24,593 bases of DNA from Chara braunii (GCA_003427395.1 BFEA01000191.1:58704-83296); one strand, 5' to 3'; counted from the first letter of the stretch, positions 9,324-18,711 are shown. Notes: generated by a model not told the origin, from the letters alone. Numbers and translations are program-made.

Positions 9324-9640
9324 ATGAGTGGATCAGCTGGGGATGAAGGTACAACTGACACTAGGAGGTTAACAAGGCTATCATCGCTTAGAATCCCTAG
9401 TGTGTTCCAGGCCCTACAACCAGGAGAAGAGAGAAGACTAAGGGCTGAAGCGAGGGTCCGTAGTCTTGAGGCTGCAAGGGAAGCAGCAGCAACAGGTAGT
9501 GTGGTAGCAATGGCTACCGCTTCAGCATCGTCTGCAACAACCTCTGGTCAGGGCATGCCTTCCAACTCGACCACCTCACAGTCAGTCTCCAACACGTCAG
9601 GTGTCGGCGGTAGTCCATCATGGAACCCTATCAATAATCT
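9324..9640 (+). pseudogene. gag: N-terminal fragment of a retrotransposon Gag-like protein
   Basis: An ATG opens a frame with a basic/acidic helix (EERRLRAEARVRSLEAAREA) followed by a Ser/Thr/Gly-rich linker. This is typical of the non-conserved N-terminus of plant Gag proteins rather than a catalytic domain. From about 9640 the frame becomes triplet microsatellite (Pro, then His/Tyr runs), so the real homology stops there and capsid, zinc knuckle and pol are absent. It lies at the expected place downstream of the LTR and primer-binding site at 6957-8060. The Gag assignment rests on position and composition only. Confidence 0.45.
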
Positions 9641-9644
9641 ACAT

Positions 9645-9825
9645 CCTCCTCCTCCTCCTCCTTCATCGAGTCTCCTTTCTCTACTCCGATTGTTCCATCA
9701 TTATTTTTGTCACCCCCTCATCCCCCTTCATCCCCCTCATTATCGTCACCATTATCATCGTCATTATTACTATCATCATTGTCATTACTATCATCACCGT
9801 TATTACTATCATCAAACATCACCAA
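9645..9825. repeat. Triplet microsatellites (CCT)n and (ATC/ATT)n
   Basis: CCT units at about 9647-9664 are followed, after a short spacer, by a long degenerate ATC/ATT/GTC tract at about 9738-9817. The array marks the point where the Gag-like frame loses sense. Confidence 0.85.
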
Positions 9826-10113
9826 TTATAAATATAAAAATCACCAAAAAAAAATACTTCCCTAAAATATGGGAGAACATATTCGGGCAAATGTATTCGC
9901 AAATAGGAGAACATGTTCGCATATTCGTGAAACCCCTCAACATTTTTGTCATGCTACACAACTTATACGATTATAAATATTATTTTTTTAAATAACAAAG
10001 AAAAATGATATTTCGTTTTCAGAACATACGGTATTTCACCTGGCAATGATTTTTTATCGAAAATTATACTTTTCTCCAATGGTTCTCAAAAATTATTTTT
10101 TTTCTGGGTAGCA
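9826..10113. other. AT-rich non-coding stretch
   Basis: I see no gene. There is a short internal duplication: GAGAACATATTCG near 9871 and GAGAACATGTTCGCATATTCG near 9907. Confidence 0.5.
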
Positions 10114-10165
10114 TCGCGTACGTGTGCTCGCGTACGTGTGCTCGCGTACGTGTGCTCGTGTACGC
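10114..10165. repeat. 14-bp tandem repeat (minisatellite)
   Basis: GCGTACGTGTGCTC is repeated three times plus a degenerate fourth unit, followed by further GCGTACG-like motifs up to 10197. The array directly abuts the LTR start at 10200. Confidence 0.85.
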
Positions 10166-10199
10166 GTATGTGCCCGAAAATACGCGTACGAGTACGTAT

Positions 10200-10700
10200 T
10201 GTGAGGAACGAGCCCTCAAGGGGCCCTATCAGACATCGCATGTTCTGGGCTAAGGCCCCAGCAAGCCAAGCGCCCGCCCTATGAAAAGACGGACTTGAAT
10301 ATTCGTCACAGGCCAGAATTGACATTTCCATATGCGGGAATTCAGGATCTTGTTGCGCGTCAGTTGGTTGCGATCGACCACGATCTCGAGGAGCCAGCCC
10401 GCTGTTTCTCACGTGTTGAATGCCCACCATGCATGTTGAATGCGATCAACATGCTGAACCAACCCGCTGTTTCTCACGTGCACGCTCGCGTACGACCGCG
10501 ATCTCGAGGAAACCGAGTCGCCATGTATGCGTTCGCCTGTGTGAGTCGGCATTGGAAGGTGGACCACATATAAGGATGCAGGGGACCGAGTTTGCTAAAC
10601 GAATAAGGCTGTGGAATTTTCCTCTTGGATGTTCGATCGTGAGAGTCTGAGAGACCCATAATACTGCGAATACTGGGAAGGGGAACAACTCATACGGCGG
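10200..10700 (+). mobile_element. LTR related to the one at 6957, 3' end not resolved
   Basis: It opens TGTGAGGAACGAGCCCTCAA and matches 6957 onward for about 180 bp at roughly 80% identity, then diverges completely. Within the diverged body are two direct duplications: CGACCRCGATCTCGAGGA at 10375 and 10493, and CCCGCTGTTTCTCACGTG at 10398 and 10463. A TATA-like CATATAAGG lies at about 10567-10575. No primer-binding site follows, so the 3' boundary here is arbitrary. Confidence 0.55.
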
Positions 10701-11101
10701 GGGAACTTAAGAAATCCGGAATTCCCCTGTCAGATAAAAAGCGATTGATTGTGTGCGAGGGACTTTCACTGTGCCATAACTAACGATCCTAGGGGCCCCA
10801 ATTACCCGGATACTTATATCACGCAGTATTTCATATCCCCTGGTTTCATCGTCATTACTACCAGTTCCCTCCCTTCAACCTCCTCCTTCCATATTGCCAA
10901 CTCACGGTGGTGCCATGGAATTCCATAGCCCGCTATTAGTCCCGCATACTGTGCGAAAAGTGTCGTCAGCACCAGGCCTATCGAGCCTCGGAATTCGCTC
11001 AGCGAACCCACATCGAAGCCGAGCGGCGCCGGCAACTGGTCGAGCCACACAACCAGCCACGAAGGCGAAACTAGGCTTGAAAATTGAGTTCGTTGGCAGG
11101 G
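10701..11101 (+). other. Remnant between LTR and the large element, possible Gag scrap
   Basis: Mostly unassignable. A short plus-strand frame at about 10960-11065 encodes a charged helix (EFAQRTHIEAERRRQLVE) resembling the N-terminal helices of plant retrotransposon Gag proteins. It ends at TAG about 35 bases before the large element starts at 11102. It may be the start of the element whose LTR opens at 10200, cut by that insertion. Confidence 0.3.
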
Positions 11102-12002
11102 TGTGACGAACCACTTTCCAAACCCGTGCTATCTTTCGTACCCTTTTTGCTTGTATCATACCAACCCCATAAAAACCCCGTTTCGTTTTCTTGATTTTGG
11201 GTACCGCGTTTTTGGCTCCCATCTTTCGAAAGCTTTTTCGACTCCCGGGTTCTGCTTTTCCTTTCTGCAATTCGGGAAATACATAGGAAATTACGTGCGC
11301 CTTAGCGAGCACACTAGGAATTGGGCTCGGCAGTTGGAAATTCCGGGATAAGCGGAACTTCGACGTGTCCTTTTCGTGTGTGTGTATGTTCTTGGTCGCG
11401 TCGGGGAGAACTCTCGGAATATTGCGTGAATACGAATAGCCGTAGGATTTTCTTTTCCTGCGTCGCTTTTTCGCGCACGCATATGGTGATTTCAATTTTT
11501 AATTGGTTTTAGGACAAAGGCAAGCTGTAACTGTTTCGGTGCCTTTTTCTCTCTTTTTTGGTTGATGGCGCCACGCATGCAAGAGCTTTCTCCTCTCTGT
11601 CCCCCGCATCGCTCCCTCCCGCACTCCCTTCCCCTTCTCCCTCCTCTTTCTCTCTCCCCGTAACAGTTTTCTTTCTCTCTCTCTTTCTCCCGCTTTTCCC
11701 TTTCTTGATCATCTGAATCTTGGACCCATCTTGTGCTACTTCATGCGCCTTTTCTCTTCTTACCCTCTGAGTCCAACGCACGACGCCCGGTCGATCCGTC
11801 GATAACTCCCGCTCGCCAATCAGGTGCGTGGATCAATAAGATCTTCCTATTGTGCGACGAATCTGATTGGTTGAACCTTGAGTTCCGAGGGATCAACATG
11901 GCGTTCACAGAGCAGTCTTCTCAAAGTCTTCTCCTCCTGCTTCTCCTCTTACACCTCAGCTTTCCCGTCGCCTTCTCCCCCGTTTGTCTCCCTTCTCGCA
12001 AC

Positions 12003-12009
12003 TATAAAA
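12003..12009 (+). promoter_or_regulatory. TATA box of the 5' LTR
   Basis: TATAAAA in the context AACTATAAAACCCGCAAG is conserved in the 3' LTR copy at 23552. Transcription would be expected to start about 25-35 bases downstream, near 12030-12040 (inference). Confidence 0.6.
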
Positions 12010-12503
12010 CCCGCAAGCGCTTCCACAAATCTCTCTTACGTTCTCGACTCCTAAGCCAGCTTTCGGGAAGCACTGGTTAGGCAGAGTGTTTTTATGCGAG
12101 TCGGAAAGTCCTGTCGGGCTGACGATAGGCTGGCCGGTTGCGCGCTGGATCGCCACAACGGACTGCGGGATCTGGGTGAACCGTGTCGAGTTTACGACAG
12201 CGGGGTGACGATCGCTGCGGTGGGAAGTAGCACGCGGTGGCCGGGACCGTCGGTGCGGGTATGAGGATCGATGATTGGAGTTGAGTGAGTGATTGGCCTA
12301 GGGCCATACTGGAATTAACGGCGAATGTGCCTTTGTTGTTGCGGATCTTTATCTCTGGCGTGAGTGTACGGTGGCCACACCGATCGCCCCTCTTTCAGAT
12401 CTTGCTCCCACCCCCCCCCGGCCCCCCTATCTCGACTCTCCTTCCTCACCTCCCCCTCTCATCTCTGTCTTTGAATAATGATGTGTCTCGATGCTTCTCT
12501 CTT

Positions 12504-12534
<31 letters not shown>

Positions 12535-12998
12535 TTTGGATGAGCATGACTCTGTGTGTTGTCCTTGCGTGAAAGAACTTCTTCCGGAACTCTTCCATTA
12601 GTTTCCTGGGTAATCCTCCTACGCAAGGACCCCGTCTTCTTGTCTTGTGAACGGTGGATGCGTGTGTACTGTGCAAGCGATCCATCTTTTCCTGTGCATG
12701 GCTCATTCTTCGCACCTTCCACAGTGGATGTATTATAGAGATGTGTGACCCCCCCGTTTTTTTTGCGTTGATTAGACGATTGTGGTCGGGATTTTGTTCG
12801 AGAATGCAAGAGTGTTTAGATATGTAGGTCTGAATGTACTGCGCATGCCATTTGCCTTATGCTGCACGACATCAGCAGCCGAGCTACGGGGCGGCCTCGA
12901 GAAACAAGGTGCCTGGGATCAACGTCGCGCCGGCTCACCAAACGTGAGCCGCGGATCGGTCCCTTAGTTATATGCATGATCAAGCTGCTGAAGTGTCT

Positions 12999-13002
<4 letters not shown>

Positions 13003-13054
<52 letters not shown>

Positions 13055-13104
13055 NNNNNNNNNNNNNNNNNNNNNNNNNNNNTCTCTCTCTCTCTCTCTC
13101 TCTC
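13003..13104. repeat. (CT)n microsatellite with a 28-N assembly gap
   Basis: Pure CT on both sides of the N run at 13055-13082, so the true length is unknown. The equivalent CT array in the 3' LTR runs to the window edge (from about 24525). Confidence 0.95.
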
Positions 13105-13184
13105 GTGTTGAAAGGGATTAATTGTGAGTTGCGTGAGTGATTTCTTTTCTTGATGACGTCGCAAGGTCTTTTCAATTGATTGAT

Positions 13185-13622
13185 ATGTGGACTGACCAGT
13201 ACCCTCCGATTGGGCACCAGCCTCCCGTACCTCTCGTCCCAACACGGCCTTTTCCCTACAACGAGGGAAGGATACGTGTATGCGAGTGGGACGTACGAGA
13301 AGTCGTTCCACAAATCGGCGGACGATACTACTTCCCTCCGTTAAATCGTTGTTCAGGGTTCGTAGAGGCTGGGTTTGTCATTATCGATACGCACTTCCCA
13401 CCTTACTCGATATTGTTGTCATTCAACGAGTTGATCGTCATCCCATGGACGATAGTAGAATCCCACTGGCCCCGCACTCTATGCACCGAATGTCAGCGTT
13501 TTGAGCACTACGAATCCTGGGGTTTCCACTACCGTGTGCGGAGTGAAGACGAGCATAAAGAAAGAGCCACGCGGCTGAGACCATCCACGTCTGACCTGGA
13601 ACTGACCAGCAAACGACGATGA
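13185..13622 (+). CDS. Unrecognised 145-codon ORF in the 5' LTR/leader
   Basis: It opens at an ATG with MWTDQYPPIGHQPPVPLVPT and closes at TGA. It is uninterrupted, unlike most frames in this element, though 145 codons is short enough to escape by chance. The composition looks protein-like: a Pro-rich start, a mixed hydrophobic middle (FVEAGFVIIDTHFPPYSILL), a CTEC motif and a charged C-terminus ending in KRR. I see no signal peptide or clear membrane span and recognise no family. If the LTR reaches the primer-binding site, the ORF lies inside the LTR and should recur in the 3' LTR beyond the window; otherwise it is a pre-Gag ORF. An in-frame GTG upstream at 13137 is an alternative start I consider unlikely. 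Confidence 0.45.
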   Translation: MWTDQYPPIGHQPPVPLVPTRPFPYNEGRIRVCEWDVREVVPQIGGRYYFPPLNRCSGFVEAGFVIIDTHFPPYSILLSFNELIVIPWTIVESHWPRTLCTECQRFEHYESWGFHYRVRSEDEHKERATRLRPSTSDLELTSKRR

Positions 13623-13941
13623 GATTTGATACGAAAACAAGACATGCGAAGCGTGCGAAAGCCTTTCCGTTTTAAAAGACGGACTGTAGCCCGGTTGGAA
13701 GCCCAACAATACTTTTTGGATTGAATTTGGATTTTTCTCTTTTCGCGCCGTGCCCGCGCGCATTCCGTGACGCGCGAAAGCAATCGACTTGCTTCATCGG
13801 ACTAACACGGGGGATTTCAGTTTCATCTGTGTCCCCACACTCAATTTCCAAAAATCCTTGGCACACCCCATCTTGCTGTTTTTCTGGGCCACTTTCCGCA
13901 CGCCTAACACTCCGAACGAAAGACAGCACACGGCGTGAGGT

Positions 13942-13954
13942 TGGTATCGGAGCC
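13942..13954 (+). promoter_or_regulatory. Primer-binding site for initiator tRNA-Met
   Basis: TGGTATCGGAGCC. Its first 12 bases are identical to the sites of two other elements in the window (8046, and 3861 on the minus strand). Confidence 0.85.
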
Positions 13955-13966
13955 GACACGTGTCGG
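13953..13966. other. Perfect 14-bp palindrome overlapping the primer-binding site end
   Basis: CCGACACGTGTCGG is fully self-complementary with a CACGTG core. Its first two bases are the last two of the primer-binding match. As RNA it could form a duplex between two genomes; as DNA it contains a G-box core. Confidence 0.7.
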
Positions 13967-14077
13967 TTCTGATGATAGTAAGTCGAACTGGCAAGAGGTA
14001 GGAGAGGCCCTCAACTAGCTCGTCGGGATCGCCCAGTGACCAGGTCTCGGTCTGGTGCGGATGCACCCGCAACACCA

Positions 14078-15379
14078 ATGGTGGACGGTACTAGGGTGAT
14101 CGTTAGCATCCCCACCCCCTTTTCTTTCTTCCCTAACCATACCCATCCCGAGGCTTGGCTAGAAGCTGTCGAAGCTCAAAACTACAGCGCAGCCGATCTT
14201 CCCCGCGTTCTGACGTTGCTACTCCGCAATACGTTGCATGACTGGTTTAGAAAACATACGTGGAAAGATTGGGATACTTTCAAACAAGCCTTCTTGGCTG
14301 GATTTGATACGGTCAGTGAAGATGCCGCCTGGTACGTGCTTAAAAATCGGCCACAAGGACCAGGGGAATTGTTGTCCGATTTCGTGGATTGATTTCAAAC
14401 CACGTTGGACAAATTCGGGCGAGACGAGAAATCCGCTCGAGATTAGTTCATAGATCACCTACGAAGTCCCACGTTGAAAGGGAAACTGCAGAAAAAAGTC
14501 CCGCCAAAGACACACCAGCTCCCCGCTATCATCGCTAAAGCACTAGAACTGGACCTGGCTGATACAAAAAAATATATCAGCAAGGGAGACGAAGATATTA
14601 CTGATACCATACAGGATGTAACGGCAAAAAGGCGATCATGGCTGCAGGCGGTAGAAAGGTTTTATCCCCGCCTCGACCATGACCTTCCCGATGGGGTTGC
14701 TTCCGATATCCCGCCTGTCTCTTCTCTTTTTCCCCCTGTGAATCAACCGATAGCGGCAGTTAAGGGCAGAGTCTCCTCAGAATCCCCCACGCCAGCCGTA
14801 ACCAACTTACATCTTGCCCAAATGATCCATACGGCCACTACTAAGCAGTCCGAATGGATGAGCAACTTGATCCAAATGCAGGCCGCTCATATGGAGCGGA
14901 TGGAACAGATAATGAACAGACTAATTAAGCCTAACCCGACCCCTGCTCGGACTGCCCCTGCATCATTTCCGCTCTTGCCTGCCTCGCCTGCTCCAGGGTA
15001 CGCACCTCAGCTCCCTCACCTAGCTAATCCAGCAGGAAAGATCGAGTGTTTTAACTGCAAACAGCCCGGACATTTCGCCCGAGACCGCCCGCATCCAAAG
15101 CGTAGTCAGCCCCCACTTGCGGCGGCCCCTGTGACCCTGAATCAAGGACGAGTGGCCGCACTAATGGATACGGCCCAAGGAGGGGAGCTCGTGGCATATG
15201 CCCCAGAGCAGCCTTCCCCGTCGATGACAATGGCGTCGACATCAGGAGCTTCCTCCTCTGACGCTGCTGACGTGGTCGATCCACTCGAATACCTTCATCT
15301 TGCAGGCATGTTCGGAGCGATCCAATCGGTTTCTAATGATCTTGAATGGGTCGATCGCGAATCCAATCCTGGTCTGTAG
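14078..15379 (+). pseudogene. gag: Gag of the large element, with two internal stops and a broken zinc knuckle
   Basis: The first in-frame ATG is used; the frame is open from 13982, so an upstream start may have been lost. The capsid-like region spans about codons 15-125 (HPEAWLEAVEAQNYS, then LLLRNTLHDWF, then WDTFKQAFLAGF). A helical stretch and a Pro-rich linker follow. A CCHC zinc knuckle sits at 15047-15088, but its fourth metal ligand is Arg (CGC) instead of Cys (CFNCKQPGHFARDR), one base from TGC. In-frame stops: TGA at 14390, best explained as a former Trp, and TAG at 14444. The frame closes with TAG at 15377, but protease continues in the same frame beyond it, so that stop could be either a natural Gag terminator or a decay mutation. 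Gag normally builds the particle and packages RNA. Confidence 0.85.
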
Positions 15380-16009
15380 TTTCAAACATGAGAGATTGAT
15401 GTGTTACGAGCACTCAAACAATTGGATATTTGTGTTCCGATCCCGGTGGGACATTTGCTCACCATATCTGAAGCGGCGAGCGATAAACTTTTACAACATT
15501 GCCAGAAAAATCAAAAGCGCTTCACCTTTCAGCGCATACAACGGATGTTGAAGAAGAAGGAAGGAAGCGAGGAAGTTGCACAGCCCGAACCCGAAGCCGG
15601 CGAACCTGAGGCTGCACGAATAGCAGCGATCTCTTTAGCAAAAAAAAAACATTTCGTACGAGCTCGATCGGTACTATGGAAGAGTGCGAAATGTGATTGC
15701 GAAGTTTTGGGCAAGCCGTTTAACGCTCTTATCGACACGGGGTCTTCTGTAGTAGCCATATCATTAAATACTGTCAGAAAGACGAGACGACTCGGATCCA
15801 TTCTTCCTCAATCTGGCAAAGACAATTATGTCTCCGCTGACGAGGAAGCAATGAATATCGTAGGCATTATTGAGAATGTGGCTATAAAAGTTGGACGAGT
15901 ACACGTCCTTGTCAATGCGCTCGTGATAGATGTACGTTCCTATTCTGTGTTGTTGGGACTACCTTGGGCGATGGCGGTGGGCGCACGATTGCATTTTGAT
16001 TCGAAATAA
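15380..16009 (+). pseudogene. pol: Protease domain of the large element's Pol
   Basis: This continues the Gag frame. After TGA at 15389 there is an N-terminal helical part, a basic/acidic linker (KKKEGSEEVAQPEPEAGEPE), then a retropepsin fold. The catalytic DTG is at 15734-15742 in ALIDTGSSVVAISL, and a flap-like stretch and SVLLGLPWAM (the conserved ILG-type motif) follow. The active site is intact, so the fold looks functional apart from nonsense changes. TAA at 16007 closes this segment but lies one C-to-T step from CAA and the frame goes on. Family role: an aspartic protease that acts as a dimer to cut Gag and Pol. Confidence 0.85.
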
Positions 16010-16850
16010 CTGGTGCTCACTCAAACTGGGGGAAAGCCTCAAACTGTTCCTTTGCGAATTTCCACCCGAACGATACAACGAACCCCTAACTCGACCCAAA
16101 TAGGGATGATTCGATACATTAGTCCCGAGGAGTGTTCTTCCTCAGATATCGATAGTGGAATAAGGGAACAGGAATACGAAGAAGAGTTGTTTAGCGAAGA
16201 TGAATGGAAGCACCTGGTTGAACTTTTCGAACACAAAATTCCAGAAGAATTCCAAGTGTGCCCCGACCCTGCCCGAAGCTTCCACGTGGATTCAGGATAC
16301 AGCGCGCTTGCGCCTCCGATAACTCAAGTTAGTCCTTCAGTCCTGCTTGGGGAACCCATATTACAAGTATCTGACCTGGTCGATGATTTGGAACCCCCTC
16401 GCACCTTGTACGAAGGAGCTCTCTCCTTACGAACGCGTTATCAGCAAACGAAACAATATTTGGATGGTTCTGTTTTCCCGCCCTGATCGTTACGAACGAC
16501 AGGAGCCACCATCGCTTTGATTAAACAGGAGGCGGAAGAACCGGTAAGTGATGTACCTGATATGATGCAAGAAATGACGGATCAAACGGGGCTAACTGTG
16601 GAACCGACCGCGGTTGGTTCAGAGACTGATGCCGAAACTAAAGAAACGGAGATGATCAGCCCCGCTGAGTCCCAGATGATAGCAACTGTCTTCTCTGTTC
16701 GCACCAGTAGTTCCATTTTCTCTAGTGTCTATGATCGGCGGGAACGGCCGGTTGATTGGGTTGGTATGCCCCTTAAGATTTCCAGGGAATCAACAATCAC
16801 CCTATCGAGTCACGTTCCTACGGAACTTTAGAAGTCGTTAATCTGTGTGT
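16010..16850 (+). pseudogene. pol: Long acidic linker between protease and reverse transcriptase
   Basis: About 280 codons stay in the Pol frame between the protease and the RT N-terminus, far more than the short linker usual in Ty3-type Pol. The first part is strongly acidic (DSGIREQEYEEELFSEDEW). The second part is Ser/Thr/Glu-rich (about 16520-16690) and ends with a more globular stretch (RERPVDWVGMPLKISRES). Stops: TGA 16484 and TAG 16829. I recognise no domain. It might be a disordered spacer or a degenerate insert. Confidence 0.6.
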
Positions 16851-18273
16851 TAAATGGTTACGCAAAAGTATTGAGCATACACGATAACGACATCGGCTTA
16901 ACTAATGTGATCGAACGTGCCATTCTCACGGGAGACCACCCACACATTACCTGCGTTCCTTACCGATACTCGCTAGCTCAACGAGCGGCCGCTTTTCAGC
17001 GGATTAAAGAATTCAAGGTTAATGGATGGATCGAACCCGCAATAGGTCCCTAGTCTTTTCCCGTAGTAATCGTGCCTAAAAAGCCCGGAGGGATTCACAT
17101 TTGCATTGATTATCGAAAGTTGAATGATATCACGATCAAAGATGTGTACCCCCTTCCCCGGATTGACGAGTTGTTGGACGCGATCGGGAGTGCTCGATTT
17201 TTCAGCAAGTTTGATGTTCGCCATGAACTCCATCATCTTCTTGTTCGAGAAGAAGATCGTCCGAAAACAGCGTTTGTACTTTTCGAGGGTACGTGGCAGT
17301 GGATTCGATGTCCGATGGGTATCTGCAACGCCCCCGCGACCTTTCAGAGGGCCATGAACATGGCTTTTCNGAATTTCGTGAGGAAGACTCGGTTGGCGTA
17401 GAGCATCATCAACTACTGCGTGATTGTGTACATGGATGATATCTTGGTGTATTCGAGTTCCTACGAGGGACACGTGCAGCACATCGAATAAGCACTGCAC
17501 GCGTTACGAGATGCGGGCTTCAAGGTGGCGCTTGAGAAGTGTCAGTTTTTCCTCACCACCAGTTCCTTCCTGGGGCANGTGGTGACAGACCAAGGACTCC
17601 AACCGGAGCCACANAAGGTGGCAGCTGTCAGGGATGCNTCGGNGCCTACGACTATCACGCAAGTTCGCGCCTTTCTAGGCNTGGCCTCGTACCACCGAAG
17701 ATTTATCAAGGGCTTCGCAGGAATTGCGGGACCCCTCACAAATCTGTTGCGCAAAGATCAGCCGTTGATCTGGACACCGGAGTGCGATCAAGCGTTTTCC
17801 AAACTCAAGNCCGCTCTCGTTTCGGCTCCAGTCCTTATAAGACCGGATCCCNAAAAGCCTTTTGTTCTCATCACTGACTGACAGCCAGAAGCAATTTCGG
17901 CGATCCTTGCCCAGGTGGGACCAAGCGGACTTGAGAATGTGGTGGAGTATGCGTCCAAATCGGTGTCCGCCTGCAAGCGCAACTTAGCCGCTCCAACGGG
18001 AGAATGCTACGCGGCTCTCTGGGGAATCAGCCACTTTCACGCTTACCCGTACGGGCGAAAGTTCACCTTGGTAACTGATCATGAGCCCCTGTTGGCTCTG
18101 AAGAAATCGAAGGATTACTCTGGCATGATCAGGTGATGGGCAACGGTGCTGCAGAGCATGGACTTTGACATTCGTCATCGGAAGCACAAGAGACACGGGA
18201 ATGCGGACGGACTGACATGATTCCACCGGCCTGAGAAAGTTCCGAAGAGTGAGGAGGTGATTCCGTGGAATGA
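16851..18273 (+). pseudogene. pol: Reverse transcriptase and RNase H of the large element
   Basis: RT begins with the usual approach motif (PYRYSLAQRAAAFQRIKEF) and PVVIVPKKPGG. Finger and palm motifs follow: IDYRKLND, FSKFDVR with a catalytic Asp, CPMGICNAPATFQRAM, and the YMDD box at 17429-17440, all intact. The thumb/connection (FLGXASYHRRFIKGFA) leads into RNase H: Asp in LITD near 17876, Glu in GECYAALW, Asp in LVTDHEPLL and the final Asp in GNADGL. Stops are TAG 17051, TAG 17399, TAA 17489, TGA 17879 (at a conserved Trp position), TGA 18134 and TGA 18218. Not one frameshift is needed over more than 1.3 kb. Several Ns fall in this stretch. Family role: RNA copying and template degradation. 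Confidence 0.93.
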
Positions 18274-18711
18274 ACCAGAACAGGAGATCGGACCTCGGTA
18301 CGGCCAAGTGGAGATCTTATCGAAGCAGTAAGTGACACGAGGACTAATTGGCCTGTTCTACCCTCTCTGCAATCCAGTCCCATCCCTTCCTTCTCTGTCA
18401 TCATGACTACCCCACCTGCCTCCGCAACCCCTTCTTCTCCTACTAATTCTGCCCATCTTACTTCCTCAACTTTCTTCGCCACCCTCCCCGATAAATTCTG
18501 TTATTTTTGCACGTGTATTGCACGGGTTTATGGGGTCGACTGTCATCCTTTCGAGACCGGGTTTGTCGATTGGGTAGAATGTGCCACGTGTGTCAATCGT
18601 GCGAACGGGGCCTGTGTCTGATATCGGACGAGTAACAAGGAATGGAGGTGCCCCCTGTGTAGAACGAACAAACTCCCCACGGAGGTTCGATTCGAGGCCT
18701 ACGGACAACCC
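18274..18711 (+). pseudogene. pol: Cysteine-rich PHD-like segment between RNase H and integrase (+1 frame)
   Basis: The frame is open from 18274 through a Ser/Thr/Pro-rich stretch, with an ATG at 18403, then a 54-residue cysteine cluster at 18499-18660. It has CYFC, then DWVECATC, seven residues, ACV, eleven residues and EWRCPLC. Spacing and the closing W-x-C-x2-C match a PHD finger (C4HC3), with two exceptions: the His ligand is Asn (AAC at 18604), and the C2-C3 gap of 23 is slightly long. TGA at 18619 lies one step from CGA. The frame differs from RT (upstream) and integrase (downstream), so either two compensating indels flank it (one between 18274 and 18329, one between 18661 and 18711) or it is a separate ORF from the ATG. 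PHD fingers usually read histone H3 tails; a role in targeting integration is inference. Confidence 0.5.

Larger units (their letters stand above)
11102..13941 (+). mobile_element. 5' LTR of the large element, about 2.8 kb
   Basis: The 3' copy at 22632-24593 proves the first ~1.95 kb is repeated. The rest is assigned to the LTR because the primer-binding site starts at 13942. The exact end is uncertain: CACA at 13927-13930 would give a TGTG/CACA inverted repeat, or the LTR may run to just before the primer site. In the first ~255 bp I count 14 differences from the 3' copy (Ns ignored), 13 of them transitions. The LTR holds a TATA box, several CT-rich tracts and possibly a 145-codon ORF. Confidence 0.75.

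Noticed and set aside
10114-10197. CRISPR-like array
   Set aside because: The 14-bp units are directly tandem without unique spacers; this is a minisatellite in a eukaryotic context.
10902-11495. 197-codon minus-strand ORF, partly conserved at 22381-22771
   Set aside because: It lies antisense across the element boundary and LTR. Its conservation follows from the LTR repeat, the second copy has different frame limits, and no domain is visible.
12964-13313. Arg-Glu or Leu-Ser repeat proteins over the CT arrays
   Set aside because: Pure microsatellite translation, including Ns from the assembly gap.
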